The notes beneath the pieces were generated by a model. The model saw only the letters and a program-made list of their open reading frames with translations. It ran no database searches and was not told where the DNA came from. DNA of 40,357 bases from RGIG3009 sp045630765 (GTDB lineage: Bacteria > Bacillota > Clostridia > Oscillospirales > Acutalibacteraceae): positions 1 through 40,357 of the forward strand of contig JAZQTM010000089.1 of assembly GCA_045630765.1 (NCBI GenBank), written 5' to 3'. How positions within the stretch are numbered: the first letter of the stretch is position 1; each line of letters opens with the position of its first letter. This document shows positions 1 through 8,211 of the stretch, piece by piece. The position numbers were made by a program, and so were the translations under genes.

Positions 1-133
1 GAGGCAGCGTTTTTGCTAATTGCAAGATATGCTCGCCAATATGCGGTAATGCCTCCCACGGATGTTGGTATCCCGACAGGTATCTGCCGGCGATGCTTTT
101 GGAAAGATCAAATAGTTCGTTGGTATAAATCAT
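1..133 (-). CDS. N-terminus of an unidentified protein (partial, runs off left edge)
   Basis: Reading leftward from an ATG at 133, an open frame of 44 codons continues to the edge of the window without a stop. A good Shine-Dalgarno (AGGAGG, complement of 142-147) precedes the ATG. The peptide begins MIYTNELFDLSKSIAG and later has PWEALPHIGEHIL. From memory this resembles the N-terminus of clostridial left-handed beta-helix proteins annotated as UDP-N-acetylglucosamine pyrophosphorylase-related, but too little is present to be sure. It is divergent from the flavoprotein genes at 277. The existence of a gene is well supported; its function is not. Confidence 0.5.
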   Translation of the reverse strand, partial: MIYTNELFDLSKSIAGRYLSGYQHPWEALPHIGEHILQLAKTLP

Positions 134-221
134 TGTTTACCCTCCTGTCTTGAATAGTGTGCGCCGTAACGGACTCTTTATATCGACAGGGGAAACAAAA
201 ATTTTAGTGCGGTGCCAAATC

Positions 222-250
222 TTGACGGCGAAAGGAAAACCCGATATACT
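222..250 (+). promoter_or_regulatory. SigA-type promoter for the flavoprotein pair
   Basis: The -35 box TTGACG (222-227) and -10 box TATACT (245-250) are separated by 17 bp. They lie 27 bp upstream of the ATG at 277, leaving a short leader that carries the GAGGTG ribosome site. Confidence 0.75.
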
Positions 251-276
251 ATGAAAGTGAAACTGAGGTGGGAAAT

Positions 277-1488
277 ATGGCAAAACAGTGGCATACGTTG
301 ATCGTCGGCGGCGGCGCGAGTGGACTCGCGGCGGCGGTGTTTTGTGCGCGCAAGTTGGGCGGTGAGCGGGTGATCCTTTTGGAAAAAGCACCGCGGGTAG
401 GTAAAAAGTTATTGGCTACCGGAAACGGAACCTGTAACATTACCAATCGCCGTGCCGATACGTCGCACTATCATGGTGCGGATGCCTCCTTTACGGCGCC
501 CGTGTTGCAAGCGTTCCCACCGGAGGCGTGCCTTGATTTCTTTGAATCGATCGGTGTGGTTTGCACTTCGCGTGAGGCGGGAAGAGAATACCCGTTGTGT
601 GAGCAAGCGGCGGCGGTGCTGGATTGTTTGCGCTTGGAATTGCAAGCGTTAGGTGTTACCGAGCGATGCGATACGGCGGTGACTGCCGTTCGCTATGAGA
701 ATGGTGAATTTTCGGTCGTTACCGATAAGGAAACGTTGTATGCCAAACACGTTGTTTTAGCAACCGGCGGTGCGGCCGCACCCGCCCTCGGCGGTTCGGC
801 AGAGGGATATGCGCTGGCAACGTCACTCGGTCATAAAAAAACACCGTTATTTCCTTCTATTGTGCAGGTCAAAACGGATACGACTTTTATCAAGGCAATG
901 AAAGGGCTTCGCACCGATGCGACAGTCAGTTTTGCATTAGATGGAAAACCGCTGTGTTACCATACCGGTGAATTGTTGTTTACCGAATACGGTATATCCG
1001 GTCCTGCCGTGATGCAGATTTCGCGCGCGGTGGGGGATTGGGAACGCCGAAAGATAGGTAAGATGCAAGCGGTTATCGATCTGGTGCCGTCCATCTCGGA
1101 GGCGGCGCTTGTGGAGCATCTGAAAGCGCGCCCCGTTCGTACGGCGGAGGATTTCTTGACCGGTGTGTTGCACAAGCGGATCGGGCAGACGATGTGTCGT
1201 GCGGCGGGATTTTCGCTGAATGAAGTGGTGACAGATCACTGCCGTTTGGCCCATATGATGAAACAGTTTACGGTTGACGTCATTGGAACGCAAGGCTTTG
1301 GCGGCGCACAGGTGACCGCCGGCGGAATCGATACGAAAGACGTGGATCCCGTTACTTTGCAGTCTCGTTTGATCCCGCATCTGTATTTGACCGGTGAACT
1401 GCTGGACGTGGATGGCGATTGCGGCGGGTATAACCTGCATTGGGCGTGGGCATCTGCTTACGCGGTAGCGGAGGCGGTGAGCCGATGA
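277..1488 (+). CDS. NAD(P)/FAD-dependent oxidoreductase, HI0933/BaiN-like flavoprotein
   Basis: This is a 403-residue soluble flavoprotein. The N-terminus holds the dinucleotide-binding glycine motif VGGGASGLAAA followed by an acidic strand end (LLEKA), then GNGTCNITN, the signature of the HI0933/BaiN (DUF4908-type) flavoproteins. The C-terminus GGYNLHWAWASAYAVAEAV is the usual family ending that closes over FAD. A GTG nine bases upstream is in frame, but the ATG at 277 sits 6 bp after GAGGTG and is preferred. The physiological substrate of most family members is unknown; BaiN was linked to bile acid reduction, but that cannot be inferred here. It overlaps the next gene by ATGA, so the two are translationally coupled. 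Confidence 0.85.
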   Translation: MAKQWHTLIVGGGASGLAAAVFCARKLGGERVILLEKAPRVGKKLLATGNGTCNITNRRADTSHYHGADASFTAPVLQAFPPEACLDFFESIGVVCTSREAGREYPLCEQAAAVLDCLRLELQALGVTERCDTAVTAVRYENGEFSVVTDKETLYAKHVVLATGGAAAPALGGSAEGYALATSLGHKKTPLFPSIVQVKTDTTFIKAMKGLRTDATVSFALDGKPLCYHTGELLFTEYGISGPAVMQISRAVGDWERRKIGKMQAVIDLVPSISEAALVEHLKARPVRTAEDFLTGVLHKRIGQTMCRAAGFSLNEVVTDHCRLAHMMKQFTVDVIGTQGFGGAQVTAGGIDTKDVDPVTLQSRLIPHLYLTGELLDVDGDCGGYNLHWAWASAYAVAEAVSR

Positions 1489-3059
1489 TAAGAGTAGGCG
1501 GGATAAAACTGCCGTTATCGTACACCGATGAGGATTTACGGCGCGCGGTTGCCCGAAAGTTGAAGATCTCGGTTGAGAAAATCGCGGATTGCCGTTTGTA
1601 TAAGCGATCGGTAGACGCACGCCGCAAGGAGGCGGTTGCGTTTCAGATCACGGCGGCGGTCAGTGTGATTGGTAACGAGGAAGCGTGCTTGTGTTTGCCG
1701 GAGGTAACACCGTTGTTGCCGACAGTGCTTGACATTCCGCGTGTACCGAAGGCGGCTCATCGTCCCGTAGTGGTGGGGAGCGGTCCTGCGGGTTTGTTTG
1801 CTGCCCTTGTTTTGGCACGTGCGGGACTAAAACCGCTTGTGTTGGAACGCGGCGAATCGGTGGAAAAACGTCGTGAGACGGTGGATCTGTTTCGTCGAAT
1901 GGGTGTGTTGGATCCTCATTCCAACGTGCAATTCGGCGAAGGTGGTGCCGGCACGTTTTCCGATGGTAAGCTGAATACCGGCATTAAAGATCCGCGTATT
2001 CGTTACGTGCTGGAGGAATTGGTGTCAGCCGGTGCGCCGTCGGAGATTTTGTGGCAAGCAAAGCCGCACGTTGGTACTGATAAATTGTGTGTTGCGGTGC
2101 GCGGACTTCGCGAACGTATTGTATCGCTTGGCGGTGAGGTGCGTTTTGGAGCTACCGTTACCGATCTGCATATTGAACAAGGGATGCTTCGCGGTATTAC
2201 CGTGAACGAGTGCGAGGAGATTGATTGTACGCAATTGATCCTTGCCGTCGGTCACAGTGCGCGTGATACGTTTGCGATGTTGCAGCGTCGTGGCATTGCG
2301 ATGGAGAAAAAACCGTTTGCGGTTGGTGTTCGTATTGAACATCCGCGCCGTATGATCGATCGCAGTCAATACGGCGAGTTTGCCGATCATCCTGCACTCG
2401 GGGCGGCGGATTATAAGTTAGCTTGCCATTTGGAAAACGGCAGAAGCGTGTATTCGTTTTGTATGTGTCCCGGTGGGGTGGTGATTGCCTCCGCATCGGA
2501 AGAGGGCGGCGTGTGCGTCAACGGTATGAGTGAATTTGCGCGAGATGCAGAAAATTCGAACAGTGCCTTGCTTGTTAACGTTACGCCCGATGATCTGCCC
2601 GATGCTTCGCCTCTTGCCGGTGTTGCATTGCAACGGCAGATGGAACAAGCGGCATTCGTGCTTGGCGGCGGAAATTACCACGCTCCGATCCAGTTGGTTG
2701 GTGATTTCTTGTCGGATACTGTCGGCACAGCGCTTTTTGAGGTGCAGCCGTCTTATCAACCCGGAACAACGCTGTGTGACTTGCGCGGTTGTTTGCCGCC
2801 GTTTGTATCGATCGCCTTAAAGCAAGCGTTACCGCGCTTCGGGCGACAGATCAGTGGTTTTGATCGCTACGATGCGGTGCTTACGGGCGTGGAGGCGCGC
2901 AGTTCTTCCCCTGTCAGAATCACGCGTGATGATGTTTGCCAATCTGCTGTACGGGGATTGTATCCGTGCGGTGAGGGCGCCGGTTATGCCGGCGGTATTA
3001 CCTCGGCCGCCGTTGACGGTATTCGCTGTGCACAGCAGTTGATCGAGTCACTTATATAA
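1485..3059 (+). CDS. FAD-dependent dehydrogenase of the COG2509 family
   Basis: This is a 524-residue protein. An N-terminal domain of about 90 residues precedes the FAD-binding motif VVGSGPAGLFAALVLA (around residues 95-110) and LVLERG. The segment QFGEGGAGTFSDGKLNTG is highly typical of COG2509 uncharacterised FAD dehydrogenases, as is the C-terminal PCGEGAGYAGGITSAA. The start ATG at 1485 overlaps the upstream stop codon (ATGA) and has GGAGG upstream. No substrate is known for the family. Pairing with an HI0933-type flavoprotein is seen in other Clostridia, which I state from general knowledge. It ends at a bidirectional terminator. Confidence 0.88.
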   Translation: MIRVGGIKLPLSYTDEDLRRAVARKLKISVEKIADCRLYKRSVDARRKEAVAFQITAAVSVIGNEEACLCLPEVTPLLPTVLDIPRVPKAAHRPVVVGSGPAGLFAALVLARAGLKPLVLERGESVEKRRETVDLFRRMGVLDPHSNVQFGEGGAGTFSDGKLNTGIKDPRIRYVLEELVSAGAPSEILWQAKPHVGTDKLCVAVRGLRERIVSLGGEVRFGATVTDLHIEQGMLRGITVNECEEIDCTQLILAVGHSARDTFAMLQRRGIAMEKKPFAVGVRIEHPRRMIDRSQYGEFADHPALGAADYKLACHLENGRSVYSFCMCPGGVVIASASEEGGVCVNGMSEFARDAENSNSALLVNVTPDDLPDASPLAGVALQRQMEQAAFVLGGGNYHAPIQLVGDFLSDTVGTALFEVQPSYQPGTTLCDLRGCLPPFVSIALKQALPRFGRQISGFDRYDAVLTGVEARSSSPVRITRDDVCQSAVRGLYPCGEGAGYAGGITSAAVDGIRCAQQLIESLI

Positions 3060-3091
3060 AAAACGGGCCGAAGGACGAGGGGGCCTTCGGC
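3057..3091. terminator. Bidirectional terminator between convergent genes
   Basis: The stem GCCGAAGG (3067-3074) pairs with CCTTCGGC (3084-3091) around a 9-nt loop. On the minus strand it is followed by a run of six T (complement of 3058-3063), so it mainly ends the serine hydrolase transcript. The T run on the plus side is weak. Confidence 0.75.
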
Positions 3092-3107
3092 GCGGTTTGT
3101 TGTGGAA

Positions 3108-4064
3108 TCAGTTTCCTGATACAGCTTCCACAGCCTGGGCAATGGCGTTGAACATATCTCTGTCCTCGGTGGAGCCTTTGCTGTGGTCGGACAAGATGAC
3201 GATTATGTAGGGGCGGGGGGCTTTGATGATCGCCATATCGTGATAGGCACCGCTCATCCATCCGTGCTTATGCACGACCGGATATTTTGAGCGGATGATA
3301 AAGTAGGTGGTGTTGCGCATATGCGTTTCCAACGTTTTGCCATACAGGGAATCGCTTGTGATGTAGGAATAGATATCCTTCATATAGGTGATGGCGTTTG
3401 CGGCGGTGATGTTACTGCTGCTGACGTTTTTAATGCCGTAAATATCTGTGATTCCGATTGAGCGCGCATATTGCTTAAAGCCATCGGCAGGGTACGCTTG
3501 ACGGAGCATTTTGAAGGCGATGTTATCGCTTTTGCGGATGCAGAGTTTTATCAATTCCTCTTGCGTGTATACCGTTCCGAATTCGGAGTCCTTAATGCTG
3601 CCCGTACCGGTGGTGAACATATCCTCGGTATAGGTCATTTCGCTCAACAAATCCAATTCGTTTTGCTCGATCATTCCCAGTACGTAGCGGCAAAAAGGCG
3701 CTTTCATCAGACTGGCGGCGGTAAAACTCTGATCACCGTTGTACGTGTATTGATAACCGGAGGTGATATCGTAATACCCGACCGCTACCGATCCATCGTA
3801 CGAGGAGATCAACGCATCGAGCGTGGCTACCTGCTCGCTTGTCAAAGCAAAACCGTCCGGATTGTTGGGCTGGGTTGTGACCACGCTCAAAGAGCCACCG
3901 ACCGTCGATATCGTCGTGGTCGTCGTAGTGGCTTCGGTTGTCGTCGTGGTGGTGGTGGATACAGCGGTGGTATCCGTAGTGGACGTTGTGGTGGTCGTCG
4001 TATTATCGGCGCACCCTGTCATCAGCAGACACAGTGCTGCTGTTAAACATAATACTCGTTTCAT
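3108..4064 (-). CDS. Lipoprotein serine hydrolase, class A beta-lactamase-like fold
   Basis: This is a 318-residue predicted lipoprotein. The signal peptide ends in the lipobox LMTGC with Cys18. Residues 22-54 are a threonine-rich linker that would hold the domain away from the membrane. The catalytic domain has SLMK (118-121, the SxxK nucleophile motif), SDN (179-181) and KHG (266-268) where most relatives have KTG. Serine hydrolases of this kind include class A beta-lactamases and peptidoglycan D,D-peptidases; resistance cannot be claimed from sequence. I chose the ATG at 4064 because GAGGGA precedes it; a TTG four codons upstream is possible. It lies 8 bp after tlyA on the same strand, so the two are probably cotranscribed. 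Confidence 0.82.
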   Translation of the reverse strand: MKRVLCLTAALCLLMTGCADNTTTTTTSTTDTTAVSTTTTTTTEATTTTTTISTVGGSLSVVTTQPNNPDGFALTSEQVATLDALISSYDGSVAVGYYDITSGYQYTYNGDQSFTAASLMKAPFCRYVLGMIEQNELDLLSEMTYTEDMFTTGTGSIKDSEFGTVYTQEELIKLCIRKSDNIAFKMLRQAYPADGFKQYARSIGITDIYGIKNVSSSNITAANAITYMKDIYSYITSDSLYGKTLETHMRNTTYFIIRSKYPVVHKHGWMSGAYHDMAIIKAPRPYIIVILSDHSKGSTEDRDMFNAIAQAVEAVSGN

Positions 4065-4072
4065 AAAATCCC

Positions 4073-4870
4073 TCAATCATCCGGCTGTTCAGCCAGTGCG
4101 TTATCAATCAGTTGTTGCCGCTGCTCATCGTCAAGCGGCGCGTCGCTTTCGAAATATGCTAAATATTCCACGTTTCCGTTGGTGCCGTGAATAGGCGATA
4201 CGGTCAAGCCTTTTACGTAAAAGCCGTTTTCCGCTGCCGAGTCAAACAAATGACATAACAGAGGTGGTAGATCGGCAGGATCTTTAAGCACGCCGTTTTT
4301 GCCGAGTTGACGGCGCTGTGCCTCGAATTGCGGCTTGATAAGCGTGATGACGATGCCGTTCGGGATCAGTATCTGCCGCATAGCAGGAAAGATTTTGGTT
4401 AAAGAGATGAAAGACACGTCCGCGGTGACAAGGTCACATACTGCGCCGAGTTGTTCGGCAGTCAGGTTGCGGGCGTTGGTGCGTTCCAACACGGTGACGC
4501 GTTCATCGTTGCGCAGTTCCCAAGCGAGAATACCGTATGCTACGTCAACGGAATACACGTGAGCGGCACCGTTTTGTAAAAGGCAATCCGTAAAGCCGCC
4601 GTTGCTGGCGCCGATATCACAAACGGTCTTGCCTGCAACGTCGGGTGAAAATGTCTGCAAGGCTTTTGCCAGTTTATACCCCGAGCGGCTGGCATATTTT
4701 TTGGGCTTTTCAATGAGCGTGAGCACCGCATCTGCCGATACGGTCATGCCGGGCTTGTCCATCGGTACGTGACCGATCCAAATGCGTCCCGCCATGATAA
4801 GACCGGTCGCCTCTTCTGACGATACACCGAATTGCTCGCGCACTAACGTATCCAAGCGCACGTTTCCCAC
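4073..4870 (-). CDS. tlyA: TlyA-family rRNA 2'-O-methyltransferase
   Basis: This is a 265-residue protein with an N-terminal S4 RNA-binding domain (about residues 4-62) and a Rossmann methyltransferase domain. Motif I, DIGASNGGFTDCLL, begins at residue 85, and LVTADVSFISL and LIKPQFEA supply the later family motifs. TlyA enzymes methylate the 2'-OH of cytidines in 16S and 23S rRNA using SAM; some homologues have been reported as haemolysins. The GTG at 4870 is chosen because GAGAGGTG lies 7 bp upstream; extending further would run through the promoter. The near-consensus promoter lies 34 bp upstream. Confidence 0.9.
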   Translation of the reverse strand: MGNVRLDTLVREQFGVSSEEATGLIMAGRIWIGHVPMDKPGMTVSADAVLTLIEKPKKYASRSGYKLAKALQTFSPDVAGKTVCDIGASNGGFTDCLLQNGAAHVYSVDVAYGILAWELRNDERVTVLERTNARNLTAEQLGAVCDLVTADVSFISLTKIFPAMRQILIPNGIVITLIKPQFEAQRRQLGKNGVLKDPADLPPLLCHLFDSAAENGFYVKGLTVSPIHGTNGNVEYLAYFESDAPLDDEQRQQLIDNALAEQPDD

Positions 4871-4903
4871 GACGGTACACCTCTCTTTCACAGCATACCT
4901 ACC

Positions 4904-4932
4904 ATTGTACGCAAAGTGTGTTGTCGTGTCAA
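4904..4932 (-). promoter_or_regulatory. SigA promoter for tlyA
   Basis: On the minus strand, TTGACA (complement of 4927-4932) is followed after 17 bp by TACAAT (complement of 4904-4909). This is close to the SigA consensus. It is back to back with the promoter at 4943-4971. Confidence 0.8.
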
Positions 4933-4942
4933 TAAAAAAAGG

Positions 4943-4971
4943 TGGACATTTATGCCAAAACAAGGTAAAAT
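4943..4971 (+). promoter_or_regulatory. SigA promoter for the Nudix-CDF-ATP-grasp-XRE operon
   Basis: TGGACA (4943-4948) and TAAAAT (4966-4971) are separated by 17 bp. They stand 37 bp before the GTG start at 5008. No other good promoter was seen within the four overlapping genes downstream. Confidence 0.7.
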
Positions 4972-5007
4972 ATAAAGAGATATTGCTTTGAAAGGGGTTG
5001 ATGATAC

Positions 5008-5559
5008 GTGGAACTATGGGATTTGTTTGATCGCAACGGCGTACCGCTCGGTCGTACGATTCGGCGCGGCGAACGTATGCGTGCGGGAGAACATCATAAA
5101 GTAGTACATATTTGGATCGTCAACTCCGTTGATCGCGTGTTGATCCAGCGTCGTTCCAAGCACCGCAAATTGATGCCGAATATCTGGGCTGTTACCAGTG
5201 GCTCGGTAGTTGCGGGGGAGGAAAGTCCGGACGCGGCACGGCGCGAGCTCGGCGAGGAGTTAGGTATTCAACTGCCGGATACGGCGTTTGAATTTCTCGG
5301 TCGTTTGGTGCGCCGCAACTCGTTGTGTGACGTGTTTTTGATTCGCCGTGATATTGCGGTGCCGGATATGTGCTTGCAGCGCGAGGAGGTATCACAGGCT
5401 CGCTGGGTGACGGTTGAACAGTTGACGGAAATGCTGCGTCGACGTCAATTCCATCATTACGGAGCGGGGTATTTCCGTTTTGTCTTTGAAGCTATCAGCA
5501 AGATCGTCGGTCATGATCTTACGGGAGGGGAGGATTTCAAATGCTTACCAAAGCGTTGA
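5008..5559 (+). CDS. Nudix hydrolase
   Basis: This is a 183-residue cytosolic protein. A complete Nudix box, G-x5-E-x7-REL-x-EE-x-GI, occupies residues 65-87, so the Mg2+-binding glutamates are intact. The N-terminus WDLFDRNGVPLGRTIRRGE resembles Nudix proteins grouped with isopentenyl-diphosphate isomerase (for example YfcD-like). Its pyrophosphate substrate cannot be read from sequence. The start is GTG at 5008, 10 bp after AAAGGGG; the nearby ATG at 5001 is out of frame. The 3' end overlaps the next gene by 19 bp, which implies coupling with the metal transporter. Confidence 0.85.
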   Translation: MELWDLFDRNGVPLGRTIRRGERMRAGEHHKVVHIWIVNSVDRVLIQRRSKHRKLMPNIWAVTSGSVVAGEESPDAARRELGEELGIQLPDTAFEFLGRLVRRNSLCDVFLIRRDIAVPDMCLQREEVSQARWVTVEQLTEMLRRRQFHHYGAGYFRFVFEAISKIVGHDLTGGEDFKCLPKR

Positions 5560-6704
5560 TCCGCCGTTTCGTTCGCGATCACGAAAATACCGATGCGCCC
5601 TCTGTCCGCACGGCTTACGGCAAGCTCGCGGGTGTTACCGGTCTTACCGCAAACGTCTTGTTGTTTTTGTTCAAACTGCTTGCCGGTGTTTTGTCCGGCA
5701 GCGTTGCTATTATTGCCGATGCGTTTAACAACTTGTCGGATGCCGGCTCGTCCGTGGTAACACTGGTCGGTTTTCGTTTGGCGGGTTCGCCGCCGGATGA
5801 GGAACACCCTTTCGGTCACGGGAGGATGGAATATCTGTCTACATTGACGGTGGCGGCGCTGATTATGCTTGCCGGTATTGAGCTTGCGAAAAGTGCGGTT
5901 GAAAAGATCTTTGAGCCGTCTGTTTCTGCGTTTTCGTGGGTGACGGCGGTGATCTTGGTGGCGTCTATCCTCACGAAATTATGGATGGCACACTTTAATC
6001 GGCAGGTTGGTGACCGCATTCATTCAAACACCTTGATCGCGGCCGCAACCGATAGCCGCAACGATGTGATTTGCACGTTGGTGGTCTTGATTTCTTCGGT
6101 GTTTACCGCGTTTACCGATCTTTCGATCGACGGGTATGTCGGTGCGGCGGTTTCGTTGTTTGTTATTTGGTCCGGTTTTTCGGTGATGAAAGAAACGTTG
6201 TCGCCGCTGCTTGGCGAGGCACCCGATCCCGAACTTGTGGAACAGATTCGCCGTATTGTGTTGGAAAACGACGGGATTGTCGGTATTCACGATCTGATCG
6301 TACACAACTACGGTCCCGGTCGTTGTATTGTGTCGCTACACGCGGAGGTGCCGGCACACGGCGATATTTTGCACAGTCACGAGCTGATCGACGCTGTGGA
6401 GCGTCGTTTGGTTCATGAACTCAATATTACGGCGTGTATCCACATGGATCCGGTGGATACGCAGGATGAACAAGTGCGCGAGTTGCGGGTGTTGACCGAG
6501 GCGATCTTGCAGGATATTGATCCTGCGTTGAGCCTTCACGATTTCCGTTTGGTGCGTGGTGAGCAACGCATTAACGTGATCTTTGACGTGGTCGTTCCGT
6601 TCCGATATCCCAAAACCGATCTGCAAGCGGAGATCGAGCGGCGCTTACAGTTGGTGGATCCGAGATTGTTTGTGGTGTTAACCGTGGAGCATAGTTTTAC
6701 ATGA
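5541..6704 (+). CDS. Cation diffusion facilitator metal exporter, probably Mn2+-type
   Basis: This is a 387-residue protein with a six-helix CDF membrane domain (about residues 28-215), then a cytoplasmic ZT-dimer domain and an extra C-terminal stretch of about 90 residues. The metal-site helices carry N63-x3-D67 (in AFNNLSDAGSS) and D171-x3-D175 (in DSRND). Zinc exporters such as YiiP have D-x3-D and H-x3-D. Absence of the His and presence of Asn fits manganese CDF proteins of the MntE type, which is inference. HPFGHGR is the usual TM2-TM3 loop. It is preceded by GGGAGGGGAGG and ends in an ATGA overlap with the ATP-grasp gene. Confidence 0.88.
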   Translation: MLTKALIRRFVRDHENTDAPSVRTAYGKLAGVTGLTANVLLFLFKLLAGVLSGSVAIIADAFNNLSDAGSSVVTLVGFRLAGSPPDEEHPFGHGRMEYLSTLTVAALIMLAGIELAKSAVEKIFEPSVSAFSWVTAVILVASILTKLWMAHFNRQVGDRIHSNTLIAAATDSRNDVICTLVVLISSVFTAFTDLSIDGYVGAAVSLFVIWSGFSVMKETLSPLLGEAPDPELVEQIRRIVLENDGIVGIHDLIVHNYGPGRCIVSLHAEVPAHGDILHSHELIDAVERRLVHELNITACIHMDPVDTQDEQVRELRVLTEAILQDIDPALSLHDFRLVRGEQRINVIFDVVVPFRYPKTDLQAEIERRLQLVDPRLFVVLTVEHSFT

Positions 6705-7588
6705 AGACGTATTTTGTAATTTACAACGGCTTTTGGAATGAGGCTCCGCCCGATCCTGTTCGGCGATTGGAAGCCGCACTGGTGCGCGCGGGTGTGAGCG
6801 CGCGGGCGCTTAAGAACACAGAATGTACGGTTACACTGGCACCCTCGGTATCAGTGGATCCCGTTCGTGCGGGTGACGTCGTTTTGTTTTGGGATAAGGA
6901 TACACGTTTGGCACGTGCTTTGGAATCTGCCAACGTTTCGGTGTATAATTCTGCTGCTGCCGTTGCATTGTGCGATGATAAAAGTGAAACGCACCGCGTA
7001 CTGGCGGAGCATGGCATTCCTATGCCGAAAACATTGCTTGCGCCGATGACTTACGTTGAAGTCGAAAAACCGATCGAACCGTTTTTGATTGCCGCAGAAA
7101 GCACACTTGGTTTTCCGATGGTGGTTAAGGAATGTTTTGGTTCGCTCGGCGAACAGGTGTATCTTGCCGAAACGCGCGAGCAACTGCACACACTTGCGTA
7201 TGGAATGCACCATCGTCCCTTTTTGTTGCAGGAATTTATCCGCGAGGCGGCGGGGGAGGATAAACGTTTATATGTGGTAGGTGACCGCGTTGTCGCCGCT
7301 ATGAAGCGAGTGAATCCTTCTGATTTTCGCGCCAATATCGCACACGGCGGGCAGGCGCTTGCATATACACCTACATCGGAAGAAGAAGCACTTGCGGTGC
7401 GTTGTTGCCGTCTTTTGGGGTTGCAATTTGGCGGTGTGGACTTGTTGCAAGGCGGACTCGTCTGTGAGGTCAATTCCAATGCACAAATGGCGGGTATTAC
7501 TGCTTGCACGGGCGTGGATGTTGCAGGGGCGATCGTGGAAGAAGTCCTGCGAATGGAAGAAAGGAGAACGGATCTTGGAGCATATTAA
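6701..7588 (+). CDS. ATP-grasp protein, RimK-like ligase
   Basis: This is a 295-residue protein with the ATP-grasp fold of the RimK / alpha-L-glutamate ligase group. Visible marks are a pre-ATP-grasp segment (residues 1-95), DDKSETHRVLAEHGIPMP, the phosphate-loop region FPMVVKECFGSLGEQVYL, the adenine-contact stretch PFLLQEFIREAAGEDKRLYVVGDRVVAAMKR, written here only as its start and end (LLQEFI to AAMKR), and the metal-binding CEVNSNAQM near residue 269. Such enzymes join a carboxylate to an amine with ATP. The acceptor is unknown. It overlaps both neighbours, so it is likely made with the CDF transporter and the membrane regulator. Confidence 0.8.
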   Translation: MKTYFVIYNGFWNEAPPDPVRRLEAALVRAGVSARALKNTECTVTLAPSVSVDPVRAGDVVLFWDKDTRLARALESANVSVYNSAAAVALCDDKSETHRVLAEHGIPMPKTLLAPMTYVEVEKPIEPFLIAAESTLGFPMVVKECFGSLGEQVYLAETREQLHTLAYGMHHRPFLLQEFIREAAGEDKRLYVVGDRVVAAMKRVNPSDFRANIAHGGQALAYTPTSEEEALAVRCCRLLGLQFGGVDLLQGGLVCEVNSNAQMAGITACTGVDVAGAIVEEVLRMEERRTDLGAY

Positions 7589-8156
7589 AGATATATTTGC
7601 GAGTAATTTGATTCGTTTACGTACCGCTGCGGGTATGACACAGGCACAGCTTGCACAAACACTCAATTATTCGGATAAATCCGTTTCCAAATGGGAACGT
7701 GCCGACGGGATGCCGGATTTGGCAGTTGCCAAAGCAATTGCAGATCATTTCGGCGTCACGGTGGATTGGATGCTGACTTCCCACGATGCGTGGAATGGCA
7801 AAACTGCCAAGATCCGATACAGCCCGTCTATGGTTACCGGTGTCTGCTTGGTGGGAATCTGGACGTTGGCCATTATGTTGTTCTTGATTTTCCATTGGAC
7901 GCTTGGACAATTGGTTTGGTTGGTGTTTGTATCTGCCGTACCGGTTTCGTTGATTACGCTGTTGGTGCTTGACAGCGTGTGGCAACGCGGGAGGAACAAT
8001 GTGTGGACGGTTTCGTTACTGGTGGCGTCGCTGTTCGCGTTAGTGTATTATATTTTCCGTTCCTACGTTCACGATCTGTGGTCTTTGGTTTTTTTGTGGG
8101 TTCCCGCCCAGCTGGTGGTATTGCTCAGCTTCCGTATTCGCAAGAAAAAATCCTGA
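7575..8156 (+). CDS. XRE-family regulator with C-terminal membrane domain
   Basis: This is a 193-residue protein. Residues 5-65 form an XRE/Cro helix-turn-helix (LIRLRTAAGMTQAQLAQTL, then SDKSVSKWERADGMPDL). The C-terminal half has about four hydrophobic helices (starting at GVCLVGIWTLAIMLFLIF), so the DNA-binding domain would be tethered to the membrane. The start is a TTG at 7575, placed 8 bp after AAGGAG and overlapping the ATP-grasp gene by 14 bp; the HTH begins at once, so no upstream start is needed. This architecture is common in Firmicutes, but ligand and targets are unknown. It closes the operon before a strong terminator. Confidence 0.8.
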   Translation: MEHIKDIFASNLIRLRTAAGMTQAQLAQTLNYSDKSVSKWERADGMPDLAVAKAIADHFGVTVDWMLTSHDAWNGKTAKIRYSPSMVTGVCLVGIWTLAIMLFLIFHWTLGQLVWLVFVSAVPVSLITLLVLDSVWQRGRNNVWTVSLLVASLFALVYYIFRSYVHDLWSLVFLWVPAQLVVLLSFRIRKKKS

Positions 8157-8163
8157 TAATCGA

Positions 8164-8196
8164 AAGCGCCGTCCTTTTAAGGACGGCGCTTTTTTA
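8164..8196 (+). terminator. Rho-independent terminator of the Nudix-XRE operon
   Basis: An 11-bp stem AAGCGCCGTCC (8164-8174) / GGACGGCGCTT (8181-8191) with a TTTTAA loop is followed by a T tract to 8196. It also sits 3' of the minus-strand DUF47 gene. Confidence 0.9.
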
Positions 8197-8211
8197 TTGT
8201 GATGACAACCT

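Noticed and set aside
3898..3999. Triplet-rich repeat tract as a CRISPR or microsatellite element
   Set aside because: It is in frame in the lipoprotein gene and encodes a Thr-rich linker; there are no spacers.
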